This document shows positions 35,269 through 43,250 of a stretch of 46,668 nucleotides of DNA, in pieces. The notes beneath the pieces are model-generated. The model made no database searches. It was not told the origin of the DNA and saw only the letters and a program-made list of their open reading frames with translations. Every line of letters begins with the position of its first letter. Position 1 is the first letter of the stretch. Origin of the DNA: an uncultured Gemmiger sp. (GTDB taxonomy: Bacteria; Bacillota; Clostridia; Oscillospirales; Ruminococcaceae); the NCBI GenBank assembly GCA_944382785.1, contig CALWNO010000019.1, forward strand, positions 1 to 46,668, written 5' to 3'. The position numbers were made by a program, and so were the translations under genes.

Positions 35269-36126
35269 ATGATCCGCATCCTGACCGACTCTGCTGCCGA
35301 CCTGACCCCCGCCGATGCCAACCGTCCCGGGGTGACCATTGTACCGCTGCATGTGCTTTTTGCCGACGGCGAGACCATCCTGGACGGGGTGGACATGACC
35401 GGCGACGAGTACTATGCCCGGCTGAGCGTGGAAAGCAAACTGCCCCGCACCAGCCAGCCCTCGCCGGACACCTTCATCCAGTTCTTTGAGGAGGCCGCCG
35501 CGGCAGGGGATGAAGTCCTGGCCGTGCTCATCTCCTCCAATCTGTCCGGCACCTACCAGTGTGCCCGCCTGGCCGCCGAGACCTGCGAGTTTGTCAACGT
35601 CCGCTTTGTGGATTCCCGCACGGCCTCCCAGGGCGAAGCCATCCTCATCCGGGAGGCTCTGCGCCTGCGGGAGGAGGGCAAGACCCTGGACGAAATCGCC
35701 GACACCCTGGAATTGCTCAAGAGCCGCATCCGCATTCTGGGCATTGTGGACAGCCTGAAGCACCTGCACAAAGGCGGCCGACTGCCTGCCGCCGTGGCTC
35801 TGGTGGGGGGCGCTCTGGGGATCAAACCTGTGCTGTCGGTCATTGACGGTGAGATCAAGCTGGCCGATACCGCCCGGGGCCGTCCCGGTGCTTTTGTGGC
35901 CCTGTTCAAGCAGATCGACAAGCTGGGCGGCGTGGACGAGGGCTACGGTTATGTGTTGCTCTACTCCGACCAGAAGACCATCACCGCCCCCATCCACCGC
36001 TATATGCACGAAAATCTGCACCTCACCGGCGGCCGTGTGGCCCGCCTGGGTGCTGCTATCGGCACCCACATCGGCCCCGGCTGCGCTGCTCTGGTCTTTG
36101 TAGCCAAGGAGACCGACGCCGACTGA
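35269..36126 (+). CDS. DegV family fatty-acid-binding protein
   Basis: DegV/FakB-type proteins bind a fatty acid and present it to the FakA kinase for incorporation into phospholipid. The 285-residue protein starts IRILTDSAADL and has TSQPSPDTF and SSNLSGTYQCA, the loops whose Ser/Thr contact the carboxylate, then FVDSRTASQGEAILI and LKHLHKGGRLP. Length is normal. Monocistronic between its own promoter and terminator. Confidence 0.93.
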   Translation: MIRILTDSAADLTPADANRPGVTIVPLHVLFADGETILDGVDMTGDEYYARLSVESKLPRTSQPSPDTFIQFFEEAAAAGDEVLAVLISSNLSGTYQCARLAAETCEFVNVRFVDSRTASQGEAILIREALRLREEGKTLDEIADTLELLKSRIRILGIVDSLKHLHKGGRLPAAVALVGGALGIKPVLSVIDGEIKLADTARGRPGAFVALFKQIDKLGGVDEGYGYVLLYSDQKTITAPIHRYMHENLHLTGGRVARLGAAIGTHIGPGCAALVFVAKETDAD

Positions 36127-36149
36127 TCCTGCAAACCTGTGCACAACCA

Positions 36150-36187
36150 AACGCTGTCCCGGTACATTCCGGGGCGGCGTTTTTTTT
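36150..36187 (+). terminator. Terminator after the degV gene
   Basis: 13-bp stem AACGCTGTCCCGG / CCGGGGCGGCGTT (two G-U pairs), 6-nt loop, then an eight-T run. Confidence 0.92.
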
Positions 36188-36394
36188 GGGAGCAAAGCTT
36201 GTACGCAATTTAAGGAAGAAAAGTACAAATATTGTCACAAAAAGCCAAAAATGCCGATTTTTTTTGTCAGTCTGTAACATCTTCGATACATGGCTCGTTA
36301 TATAGTATAGGTGAGGAAATTTTTGCGGCAGAAAATTGGTACCCGCGGCGGCGGGCGACTTGCGGAATTTTGAAAGATAAGAGGCTGTTGAAGT

Positions 36395-37057
36395 ATGGCA
36401 ACGATCCTGATTGCTGAAAATGAACGCGCCATCGCACAGCGCATGGCGGTGAATCTGCATCTGGTGGGGCACAGCTGTGACCAGGCCGATACGGTGCAGG
36501 AGGCGGTGGAACTGGACCGCCGCAATGCCTATGATCTGGTGCTGCTGGATCTGGATATGCCCGGTTCCGGCGGATTTGAAGGGGCGCGAACCTGGGAAAA
36601 CGGGCATCCGGTGCTGCTGCTGACGTCCGGGTCCCGCCTGGCCGCCTGCCCGGAGGAACTGCGGTCCCGGTGCCTGCCAAAACCCTTTGAGATCATGGAA
36701 CTGGTGGGAGCCGTGCAGCAGATCCTGGCCGCGGTGGCATCCTCCGGGCGGGAATTCCGCTTCCATGACATTGAGGTGGACATGGCCGGCCGGCAGGTGC
36801 TGCGGGGCGGGCATACCGTGGCCCTGACCCCCCAGGAATATTCCCTGCTGGAAACCCTGGTCCTCAACCGGAATCTGGCCCTCAGCCGGACCAAGCTGCT
36901 GGAGATCGCCTGGGGATACGGCTACCAGGGCGCCACCCGCACGGTGGATGTACATATCCAGCGCCTGCGCCGCAAACTGGGCCTGGAAAAGGAAATTCAG
37001 ACCGTTTACAAGATCGGGTATCGCCTGAACACCCGGGGGGAGGCCGGCCCTGTCTGA
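36395..37057 (+). CDS. OmpR/PhoB-type response regulator (orphan)
   Basis: 220-residue regulator: receiver domain (1-110) and winged-helix DNA-binding domain (about 122-215, with LTPQEYSLLETLVLN, RTVDVHIQRLRRKLG and VYKIGYRL). The phosphoacceptor D52 (LLDLDMPG), T77 and K96 (LPKPF) are retained. The acidic pocket reads AENE at 7-10, so the Asp usually next to the first Glu is Asn, which may change Mg2+ binding. No histidine kinase gene is adjacent. Upstream is an AT-rich leader of over 200 bp with a T8 run and a small GC hairpin around 36342-36355; no firm promoter could be assigned. Confidence 0.92.
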   Translation: MATILIAENERAIAQRMAVNLHLVGHSCDQADTVQEAVELDRRNAYDLVLLDLDMPGSGGFEGARTWENGHPVLLLTSGSRLAACPEELRSRCLPKPFEIMELVGAVQQILAAVASSGREFRFHDIEVDMAGRQVLRGGHTVALTPQEYSLLETLVLNRNLALSRTKLLEIAWGYGYQGATRTVDVHIQRLRRKLGLEKEIQTVYKIGYRLNTRGEAGPV

Positions 37058-37082
37058 CCCGCCCCTGCAAAAACGCTGCCCG

Positions 37083-37117
37083 CCGCTTCGCCCCATTCGG
37101 GGGCGGGGCGGTTTTTT
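37083..37117 (+). terminator. Terminator after the response regulator
   Basis: CCGCTTCGCCCC pairs with the GGGGCGGGGCGG arm (G-U pairs at the two T positions), 4-nt loop, then TTTTTT. Confidence 0.85.
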
Positions 37118-37194
37118 CGTGCCAAAACTGCCCAAAAAGGCTCCGGGGCGGCCGAAGCCTTTTGCACGAACTGCCGAAAATAATGACAGGTTAT

Positions 37195-37232
37195 ATTTAT
37201 TCATTGACAATGAATAAATACAAATCTATACT
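37195..37232 (+). promoter_or_regulatory. Promoter with ArgR-like double operator for the amino-acid ABC operon
   Basis: Consensus promoter: TTGACA (37204-37209), 17-bp spacer, TATACT (37227-37232). Its -35 lies at the centre of a perfect inverted repeat, arms ATTTATTCATT (37195-37205) and AATGAATAAAT (37209-37219), separated by GAC. The half-sites ATTCA and TGAAT are 7 bp apart, as at the junction of two tandem 18-bp ARG boxes 3 bp apart, so an ArgR-type repressor is a fair guess; another dimeric repressor is possible. Confidence 0.65.
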
Positions 37233-37310
37233 AAAGGATATCCCGGTGGGGCTTCCCCGCCGGTCAAGAGGGAAAAGAACAGAACACTGTACAAAAAAGA
37301 GGGTTATCAC

Positions 37311-38159
37311 ATGAAAAAGCTTCTTTCCGTTTTGCTGGCTGCCGGCATGGTGCTCAGCGTGACCGCCTGCGGCGCTTCTTCCGAGAGCACGGCCCTGTCC
37401 GATGATGCTACCTCCGAGACCAGCACCCAGTCCGAGGCCGCCACTTCCGAGGCTGCTTCCGGCGACTTCACCACCGTCACCGACGGCGTGCTGACCATGT
37501 CCACCAACGCCGCCTTCCCTCCGTACGAAATGACCACCGATACCGGTGACTTCGAGGGCATCGACGTGGAGATCGCCGGCGCCATCGCCGACAAGCTGGG
37601 CCTGGAGCTCCAGATCGACGACATGGACTTTGACGCCGCGCTGCTGGCTGTGCAGCAGGGCAAGAGCGACATGGTCATGGCCGGCGTCACCGTCACCGAC
37701 GACCGTCTGCTGGTCATGAACTTTACCGATTCCTACGCCAGCGGTATCCAGTCCGTCATCGTGCCGGAGGATTCCGACATCGCTTCCATCGATGACATGC
37801 AGGGCAAGCTCATCGGCACCCAGCGCGGCACCACCGGCAACATCTACTGCACTGACGACTTCGGCGAAGAAAATGTTGTTGCTTACGACAACGGCCTGAC
37901 CGCCGTGCAGGCTCTGATGAACGGCCAGGTGGACTGCGTGGTCATCGACAATGCTCCCGCCCAGGAATTCGTCGCGGCCAACCCCGGTCTGAAGATCCTG
38001 GACACCGAGTACGCCAATGAGGACTATGCCATCGGCGTCAACAAGGACAACACCGCTCTGCTGGATGCCATCAACGGCGCCCTGGCCGAACTGAAGGCCG
38101 ACGGCACTGTGGACTCCATCATTGCCAAGTACATCAGCGCCGACAGCACTGCTGAATAA
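37311..38159 (+). CDS. Polar amino-acid ABC transporter substrate-binding lipoprotein
   Basis: Family 3 solute-binding protein (282 aa). Lipoprotein signal MKKLLSVLLAAGMVLSVTAC with the modified Cys at 20, then an acidic Ser/Thr linker (21-60) and the binding domain: LTMSTNAAFPPYEM, DFEGIDVEIAGAIADKLG, DFDAALLAVQQGKSDMVMAGVTVTDDR, and GTQRGTTGN. It hands amino acids to the permease encoded next. Specificity (Arg, His, Gln or Cys type) cannot be fixed by eye; the ArgR-like operator favours a basic amino acid. Confidence 0.93.
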   Translation: MKKLLSVLLAAGMVLSVTACGASSESTALSDDATSETSTQSEAATSEAASGDFTTVTDGVLTMSTNAAFPPYEMTTDTGDFEGIDVEIAGAIADKLGLELQIDDMDFDAALLAVQQGKSDMVMAGVTVTDDRLLVMNFTDSYASGIQSVIVPEDSDIASIDDMQGKLIGTQRGTTGNIYCTDDFGEENVVAYDNGLTAVQALMNGQVDCVVIDNAPAQEFVAANPGLKILDTEYANEDYAIGVNKDNTALLDAINGALAELKADGTVDSIIAKYISADSTAE

Positions 38160-38187
38160 ACACACAACGGCGCGAACAGCGCTCCGG

Positions 38188-38217
38188 GGCGGCCCTTTTG
38201 CCGGGCCGCCTCTTTTG
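38188..38217 (+). terminator. Attenuating hairpin between binding protein and permease genes
   Basis: 8-bp stem GGCGGCCC / GGGCCGCC, 7-nt loop, then TCTTTTGT. It lies inside the operon, so it probably lowers permease and ATPase expression relative to the binding protein, a common arrangement. Confidence 0.8.
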
Positions 38218-38245
38218 TGATTGTATACGAAAGGTGGTTACCCCC

Positions 38246-39022
38246 ATGGCATCCCTGGCCCAACAGTACGAAGTCTGGTCCGCTTTGATGAAAAGCGGGG
38301 GAGATGTATCTCTCTGGCAGCAGACCTTCGTCAAATTCTACCAGGCTTTTCTGGAAAAGAATCGCTGGCTGCAGTATATCGAAGGTGTGGGCACCACCCT
38401 TCTGGTCACGGCCATTGCGCTGGCCCTCGGCGTTGTTCTGGGGGCGCTGGTGGCCATGGTCCGTGTCGCCCACGATCAGCAGAGCCCCCGGCACCGCAAT
38501 CCGCTGCTGGGCTTTGTGAACTTCCTCTTCAAAATTTATGTCACGGTCATCCGCGGCACCCCCATGATGGTGCAGCTGCTCATTATGGGCATGGTGATCT
38601 TTGCCTCCAGCCGCAACTTCACCATGGTGGGTGCCCTGACCCTGGGCATCAACTCCGGTGCCTATGTGTCCGAGATCATCCGCGGCGGCCTGATGGCCGT
38701 GGACCCCGGCCAGATGGAAGCCGGCCGCAGCCTGGGTCTGAACTACCTGACCACCATGGTCAAGATCGTCATCCCCCAGGCCATCCGCTCGGTGCTGCCG
38801 GCCCTGGGCAATGAGTTTATCATCCTGCTCAAGGATACCTCCCTGATCACCGTCATCGGCGGCAAGGAGCTGCTGTATGCGGCCCAGGGGGTCATGAACC
38901 GGACCTATGAGTCCATGTTCCCCCTGCTGGGCACCGCGGCCATTTACCTGTGCCTGGTGCTGATCTTTACCTGGCTGCAGGGCAAATTGGAAAGGAGGAT
39001 GGCGCAGAGTGATCGTCGTTAA
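38246..39022 (+). CDS. Amino-acid ABC transporter permease (HisMQ type)
   Basis: 258-residue inner membrane subunit with five or six helices and the HisM-family signature [12 protein letters not shown]; the EAA loop reads [19 protein letters not shown], followed by [27 protein letters not shown]. Start chosen at ATG with AAAGGTGG; an earlier in-frame codon at 38198 lies within the attenuator stem. Its 3' end overlaps the ATPase gene by 14 bp. Confidence 0.94.
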   Translation: MASLAQQYEVWSALMKSGGDVSLWQQTFVKFYQAFLEKNRWLQYIEGVGTTLLVTAIALALGVVLGALVAMVRVAHDQQSPRHRNPLLGFVNFLFKIYVTVIRGTPMMVQLLIMGMVIFASSRNFTMVGALTLGINSGAYVSEIIRGGLMAVDPGQMEAGRSLGLNYLTTMVKIVIPQAIRSVLPALGNEFIILLKDTSLITVIGGKELLYAAQGVMNRTYESMFPLLGTAAIYLCLVLIFTWLQGKLERRMAQSDRR

Positions 39023-39725
39023 GGGACTGAAGAAAAGCTACAATGGGCTGCAGGTCCTCAAGGGTGTGGACCTGACCATCAACAAAGGCGATGTGGTGGT
39101 GCTGGTAGGGCCTTCCGGCTGCGGCAAGTCCACCTTCCTGCGCTGCCTCAACCGGCTGGAAGAGCCGGACGAAGGCACCGTCCTGCTGGACGGCCAGGAA
39201 GTCACCGAGAAGGGCATCGACGCCATGCGCGCCCGGATGGGCATGGTGTTCCAGCACTTCAACCTCTTTCCTCATCTGACGGTGAAAAAGAACATCACCC
39301 TGGCTCCGGTGCACCTGCGCCTGATGGACCAGAAAACCGCCGACGCCAAGGCCATGGAACTGCTGGAACGCATCGGCCTGGCAGACAAGGCGGACGCCTA
39401 CCCCAACATGCTGTCCGGTGGTCAGAAACAGCGCATCGCCATTGTGCGGGCCCTGGCCATGAACCCGGAAGTGTTGCTCTTTGACGAGCCGACCAGCGCT
39501 CTGGACCCCGAGATGGTGGGCGAAGTGCTGGAACTGATGAAGGAGCTGGCCCGGGGCGGCATGACCATGGTGGTGGTCACCCACGAGATGGGCTTTGCCC
39601 GGGAGGTGGCCAACCGGGTCATCTTCATTGATGACGGCGTCATCAAGGTGGACAAGCCTCCCCAGGAATTTTTCAGCAATATCGAAAACGAACGCCTCAA
39701 GTCCTTCTTGTCCAAGGTCCTGTAA
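39009..39725 (+). CDS. Amino-acid ABC transporter ATP-binding protein
   Basis: 238-residue ATPase (GlnQ/HisP type) that powers the importer. Walker [11 protein letters not shown]-loop [14 protein letters not shown], signature LSGGQKQR, Walker [15 protein letters not shown] and the switch His in VVTHEMGFA are intact. GTG start with GAAAGGAGG inside the permease gene, so translation is coupled. Confidence 0.96.
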   Translation: MIVVKGLKKSYNGLQVLKGVDLTINKGDVVVLVGPSGCGKSTFLRCLNRLEEPDEGTVLLDGQEVTEKGIDAMRARMGMVFQHFNLFPHLTVKKNITLAPVHLRLMDQKTADAKAMELLERIGLADKADAYPNMLSGGQKQRIAIVRALAMNPEVLLFDEPTSALDPEMVGEVLELMKELARGGMTMVVVTHEMGFAREVANRVIFIDDGVIKVDKPPQEFFSNIENERLKSFLSKVL

Positions 39726-39734
39726 GCGTTCCGG

Positions 39735-39765
39735 CAGCCCCGCGGCCTGGCGGGGCTGTTTTTTT
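39735..39765 (+). terminator. Terminator of the ABC transporter operon
   Basis: 9-bp perfect stem CAGCCCCGC / GCGGGGCTG, 6-nt loop, then seven T. Confidence 0.94.
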
Positions 39766-39779
39766 GTTCGGAATCGTCA

Positions 39780-39808
39780 TTTACAAAGCAAACCCGGGGC
39801 AGTATAAT
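39780..39808 (+). promoter_or_regulatory. Promoter of the macro-domain gene
   Basis: TTTACA, 17-bp spacer, TATAAT; 33 bp before the start codon. Confidence 0.8.
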
Positions 39809-39841
39809 GGGACCATACATATACAGGAGGTGTTACTGCTT

Positions 39842-40840
39842 ATGCCGCTGCAGATTGTTGAAAAAGATATCACCACCATGCAGGTGGATGCCATTGTCAA
39901 TGCTGCCAACAATTCCCTGCTGGGCGGGGGCGGAGTGGACGGCTGTATCCATCGGGCCGCCGGCCCCGAACTCCTGGCTGAATGCCGTACGCTGGGAGGC
40001 TGCAAGACCGGGGAGGCCAAAATCACCGGCGGGTATCGGCTTCCCTGCCGGTACATCATCCACACGGTGGGCCCCATCTGGTGTGGCGGCGACCAGGGGG
40101 AGCAGGAGCTGCTGACCTCCTGCTACCGCAACTCTCTGGAGCTGGCCCTGGCCCATGACTGCGAGACGGTGGCCTTCCCCCTGATCTCCTCCGGGATATA
40201 TGGGTATCCCAAGGACCAGGCCCTGCAGGTGGCTGTGGAAACCATCCGGAACTTTCTTCAGGACCATGAGATGACGGTGTATCTGGCTCTGTTTGGCCGG
40301 GGGCCCAGCCGGATCGGAAGAGGCCTGTATGATGAGATCCGGGTCTATCTGGGAAACCGGTATGTGGATTCTGACGCTGTCATGTCGGATCGGGCGGAAG
40401 CATCCCCTGATCTGATGGCGGCGCCGTGCGAGGCCAGCTTCGCACAACCCACATACGGAAAAACCGGGGTTGCCTCCCTGCAGGAAGCGCTGGCCGGCAT
40501 GGAGGAGAGCTTTTCTCAGATGCTCCTGCGCAAGATCGACGAAAAGGGCATGACCGACGTGCAGTGCTACAAAAAAGCCAACATCAGCCGCAAGCTCTTT
40601 TCCAAGATCCGGAGCGATGCCCTGTACCGCCCCAGCAAGGCCACGGCCCTGGCTTTTGCCATCGCTCTGGAACTGCCTTTGTCCGAAACAAAGGAACTGC
40701 TGGAGAAGGCAGGCTTTGCACTGTCCCACAGCAACAAGGCGGACATCATTGTGGAGTATTTCATCCAGCAGCACAATTACGATGTTCTGGTGATCAACGA
40801 AGCCCTCTTTGCTTTTGGCCAGGCGCTGCTGGGCGGGTAA
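39842..40840 (+). CDS. Macro-domain protein with C-terminal helical domain
   Basis: 332 residues. The N-terminal macro domain (about 1-165) has [41 protein letters not shown] and [12 protein letters not shown], the ADP-ribose-binding loops of the YmdB/ADP-ribosyl-hydrolase group. The C-terminal part (about 215-332) is helical: [58 protein letters not shown], and [19 protein letters not shown] (short pieces quoted); I recall similar domains in Firmicutes, alone or fused, but no assigned function. The protein may remove ADP-ribose from targets or sense NAD metabolites. Start ATG with CAGGAGGTG. A VWA-domain gene follows. Confidence 0.85.
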   Translation: MPLQIVEKDITTMQVDAIVNAANNSLLGGGGVDGCIHRAAGPELLAECRTLGGCKTGEAKITGGYRLPCRYIIHTVGPIWCGGDQGEQELLTSCYRNSLELALAHDCETVAFPLISSGIYGYPKDQALQVAVETIRNFLQDHEMTVYLALFGRGPSRIGRGLYDEIRVYLGNRYVDSDAVMSDRAEASPDLMAAPCEASFAQPTYGKTGVASLQEALAGMEESFSQMLLRKIDEKGMTDVQCYKKANISRKLFSKIRSDALYRPSKATALAFAIALELPLSETKELLEKAGFALSHSNKADIIVEYFIQQHNYDVLVINEALFAFGQALLGG

Positions 40841-40930
40841 ATGTCGCCCGGCAGGCGACCTGTGTTCCTCCTGTACAGGGTATGATAGAGCTGTAAGAAG
40901 CCATCAACCATACCCACAAGGAGGAAAACA

Positions 40931-41584
40931 ATGAAAAAAGATCTCACCGAACTGGTATTTATCCTGGACCGCAGCGGGTCCATGGGCGGGCTGGAGGCCG
41001 ATACTATCGGCGGCTTCAATTCCATGATCGAAAAGCAGAAGAAGGAGGAGGGCACTGCTCTGGTGTCCACCGTCCTCTTCGATGATCTGAGTGAGGTGCT
41101 CCACGACCGGGTGCCTCTGGACAAGATCCATCCCATGACCGAGCGGGAGTACACCGTGCGGGGGTTCACCGCGCTGCTGGACGCCATCGGCGGGGCCATC
41201 CACCACATCAGCCAGGTCCACAAGTACATCCGGCAGGAGGATGTGCCCGAGCATACCCTCTTCGTCATCATCACCGACGGCATGGAAAATGCCAGCCGCC
41301 GCTACAATGTGGGGCAGGTCCGCAACATGATCCGACTCCAGAAAGAGGAATACGGCTGGGAGTTTCTCTTCCTGGGGGCCAACATCGATGCGGTGGGCAC
41401 GGCCCGGCAGTTCGGCATCGGGGCGGACCGGGCGGTCCGGTATCAGCCGGACTCTGCCGGTACCCGTCTGAACTATGAGGTCCTCAGCGATGCCGTCAGC
41501 GCGGTGCGGTGCGATGCACCGCTGGGGGCGGCGTGGAAGGAACGGGTGGAGGAGGATTTCGCCCGGCGGGGCCACAACCACTGA
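40931..41584 (+). CDS. VWA-domain protein (TerY-like)
   Basis: 217-residue cytosolic von Willebrand factor A domain. The MIDAS metal site is intact: D13, S15, S17 in ILDRSGSMGG, a Thr in GFTALLDAIGG and the Asp in IITDGMENAS. TerY-type VWA proteins occur in tellurite/stress and other conflict-related clusters, often beside macro-domain proteins as here. No kinase or phosphatase partner is adjacent. AAGGAGG RBS; a hairpin follows the stop. Confidence 0.88.
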   Translation: MKKDLTELVFILDRSGSMGGLEADTIGGFNSMIEKQKKEEGTALVSTVLFDDLSEVLHDRVPLDKIHPMTEREYTVRGFTALLDAIGGAIHHISQVHKYIRQEDVPEHTLFVIITDGMENASRRYNVGQVRNMIRLQKEEYGWEFLFLGANIDAVGTARQFGIGADRAVRYQPDSAGTRLNYEVLSDAVSAVRCDAPLGAAWKERVEEDFARRGHNH

Positions 41585-41592
41585 ATCTACGG

Positions 41593-41634
41593 CGGCAGGG
41601 CCGGGGCAAAAGCCCCGGCCCTGCCGTTCTCCAT
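41593..41634 (+). terminator. Terminator after the VWA gene
   Basis: Perfect 15-bp stem CGGCAGGGCCGGGGC / GCCCCGGCCCTGCCG with AAAA loop; the following tract is TTCTCCATTCCT, so the U-run is weak. Confidence 0.75.
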
Positions 41635-41651
41635 TCCTCTGCGGGGCACTC

Positions 41652-41681
41652 TTTACACGGTATGGCCGGGTATTGTATCAT
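41652..41681 (+). promoter_or_regulatory. Promoter of the gamma carbonic anhydrase gene
   Basis: TTTACA, 18-bp spacer, TATCAT, 22 bp before the start codon. Confidence 0.6.
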
Positions 41682-41703
41682 AGAAAACAAGGGGGAATGG
41701 GAT

Positions 41704-42243
41704 ATGCCCAAGATTGAATACAACGGCCACAGGCCCCAGGATACACAGGCGGCGTTTGTGGCGCCCACAGCGGTGCTGGCGGGGGATGTCACCCTGGAAA
41801 AGGGCAGCAGTGTCTGGTATGGAGCGGTGCTCCGGGCGGACACCGGCCGAATCCGGGTGGGCAAGGACTCCAATGTGCAGGATAACGCCGTGCTGCACAC
41901 CGGCCCGGATCTGGATGTGGTCATCGGGGAACGGGTGAGCATCGGCCACAGTGCCGTGGTCCACGGCTGTACCGTGGGGGACGACTGCCTCATCGGCATG
42001 CACGCCACCGTCCTCAACGGGGCGGTGTTGGGGCAGGGCTGCCTGATTGCCGCCGGTGCCCTGGTCACCGAAAATACGGTTATCCCGCCCCACAGTCTGG
42101 TCATGGGGGTGCCCGGCAAGGTGCGGGGCACCGTCACCCCGGAAAAGGCGGTGGAACTGGCCCACAATGTGGAGGAATACTGCGGCCTGGCCCGTGAACA
42201 TGCCCGGGCGTGCGGGAACGGGGAAGAGAAAAGAGGAGAGTAA
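41704..42243 (+). CDS. Gamma carbonic anhydrase family protein
   Basis: 179-residue left-handed beta-helix protein built of hexapeptide repeats. The three zinc-binding His of the family are at H65 (NAVLHTG), H82 and H87 (IGHSAVVHG), with GMHATVLNGAVLG after them. YrdA-like members bind metal and may act as carbonic anhydrase, though activity of this branch is often untested. ATG start with GGGGGAATGGG; a longer frame from 41509 runs through the terminator stem and is not real. The next gene starts one base after its stop. Confidence 0.92.
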   Translation: MPKIEYNGHRPQDTQAAFVAPTAVLAGDVTLEKGSSVWYGAVLRADTGRIRVGKDSNVQDNAVLHTGPDLDVVIGERVSIGHSAVVHGCTVGDDCLIGMHATVLNGAVLGQGCLIAAGALVTENTVIPPHSLVMGVPGKVRGTVTPEKAVELAHNVEEYCGLAREHARACGNGEEKRGE

Positions 42244-42244
42244 A

Positions 42245-43021
42245 ATGGCAGTGAAGATGATCTGCAGCGACCTGGACGGTACGCTGCTGCCCTATGGCCG
42301 GAGCGAAATCAGCACCGAAATCTGTGAGGAAATCCGGGAACTGTCCCGCCACGGCATTCTGTTCTGCCCGGCCAGCGGCCGGCAGTATACCAGTCTGCGG
42401 AAGCTCTTTGCCCCGGTGGCGGAACACTGCGTCTTTCTGTGCGAGAACGGAGGCATTGTCTTCCGGGACGGCAAGGCTATCGCCAAGACCCCCATGCCCC
42501 GGGACCTGGCTGAAGCCATTGCCTGGGACATGTGGAACAACTCCGACGGCCGAGGCGAGGTGATGCTCTCAGGGGAGAATATGAGTTACCTCATGGAGCG
42601 GGGCAACGGGATGCACCGCCGCATCCATGAGATCGGCAACAACCACACCCTCATCACCGACCCTGCCCAGATCCCGGAAGAGATCATCAAGGTCAGCGTC
42701 TATCTGCCCGACGGGGTGGGCGCCTACGCCGACCGGTTTGTGCCCAAGTGGAAGCAGGCCAACGCCGCGGTGGCAGGGCCCTACTGGATCGATACCACCC
42801 TGGCCAACAAGGGGGTGGGGGTGCAGGGTCTGTGCGACGCGCTGGGCTTTTCTCCCGCTGAGGTCATGGCCTTCGGGGACAACTACAACGATGTGGCCAT
42901 GCTGGACCTGGTAGGATTCCCTTACATCATGGAAACTGCCGCCGAACCCCTGCGGCAGCGCTATGCCCGGCACACCCCCCGGCCGGAAGATACCATTCGT
43001 GTCTTTCTGCAAAAGCTGTGA
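42245..43021 (+). CDS. Cof-type HAD-IIB phosphatase
   Basis: 258-residue haloacid-dehalogenase phosphatase of the Cof/YidA group, which dephosphorylates sugar phosphates or nucleotides. Motif I is CSDLDGTLLP (nucleophile D9, general acid D11), motif II lies in LFCPASGRQY, motif III is a Lys near KVSVYLP or later, and motif IV is FGDNYNDVAML. The large cap of the IIB class is between. AGAGGAG RBS overlaps the end of the carbonic anhydrase gene, indicating one transcript. Confidence 0.92.
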   Translation: MAVKMICSDLDGTLLPYGRSEISTEICEEIRELSRHGILFCPASGRQYTSLRKLFAPVAEHCVFLCENGGIVFRDGKAIAKTPMPRDLAEAIAWDMWNNSDGRGEVMLSGENMSYLMERGNGMHRRIHEIGNNHTLITDPAQIPEEIIKVSVYLPDGVGAYADRFVPKWKQANAAVAGPYWIDTTLANKGVGVQGLCDALGFSPAEVMAFGDNYNDVAMLDLVGFPYIMETAAEPLRQRYARHTPRPEDTIRVFLQKL

Positions 43022-43025
43022 TCAA

Positions 43026-43058
43026 TTTGAACAAATCCCGTTTGCAATTTTGTTCAAA
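43026..43058. repeat. Inverted repeat just upstream of the licT promoter
   Basis: Perfect 10-bp arms TTTGAACAAA and TTTGTTCAAA, 13 bp apart, ending 7 bp before the licT -35 box. It could be an operator or an end-of-transcript hairpin for the HAD gene, although no T-run follows on +. Confidence 0.55.
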
Positions 43059-43065
43059 AAAGTTA

Positions 43066-43094
43066 TGGACAAATTTTGAATAAACGGGTATCAT
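43066..43094 (+). promoter_or_regulatory. Promoter of the licT-PTS-GH1 operon
   Basis: TGGACA, 17-bp spacer, TATCAT; transcription would begin just before the antiterminator RNA element. Confidence 0.7.
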
Positions 43095-43107
43095 ATGTAC
43101 AAAATAA

Positions 43108-43206
43108 GGTTGTTACTCACCTCTGAGGCATTACTTGTACCCAGCGACCCAGACCCATGCAATAGGATGTGTCAGCTGACGTATATGCCTTTGGGGTTAT
43201 TTTTTT
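43108..43206 (+). promoter_or_regulatory. Ribonucleic antiterminator (RAT) overlapping a terminator
   Basis: 43108-43136 begins GGTTGTTACT and contains TCTGAGGCATTACT, close to the RAT bound by BglG/LicT proteins (GGATTGTTACT...GGCA). Its 3' part, AGGCATTAC (43126-43134), can instead pair with GTATATGCCT (43181-43190), a stem followed by TTGGGGTTA and seven T. The two folds exclude each other, so LicT binding should allow read-through into licT and the PTS gene. Confidence 0.75.
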
Positions 43207-43250
43207 GTCAAAAAAGCTTGCAGCCTACATTTTGACCAGGGTGGGATCGA

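Noticed and set aside
36188-36394. Promoter for the response regulator (TTGTCA at 36264 with TACATG)
   Set aside because: The -10 match is poor and no alternative is convincing, so no promoter is listed although the region is AT-rich.
38198-38245. Upstream start for the ABC permease
   Set aside because: Falls in the attenuator stem without an RBS; ATG 38246 has a clear AAAGGTGG.
41509-41703. 65-residue extension of the carbonic anhydrase
   Set aside because: Runs through the VWA gene end, a 15-bp terminator stem and the promoter; no hexapeptide repeats.
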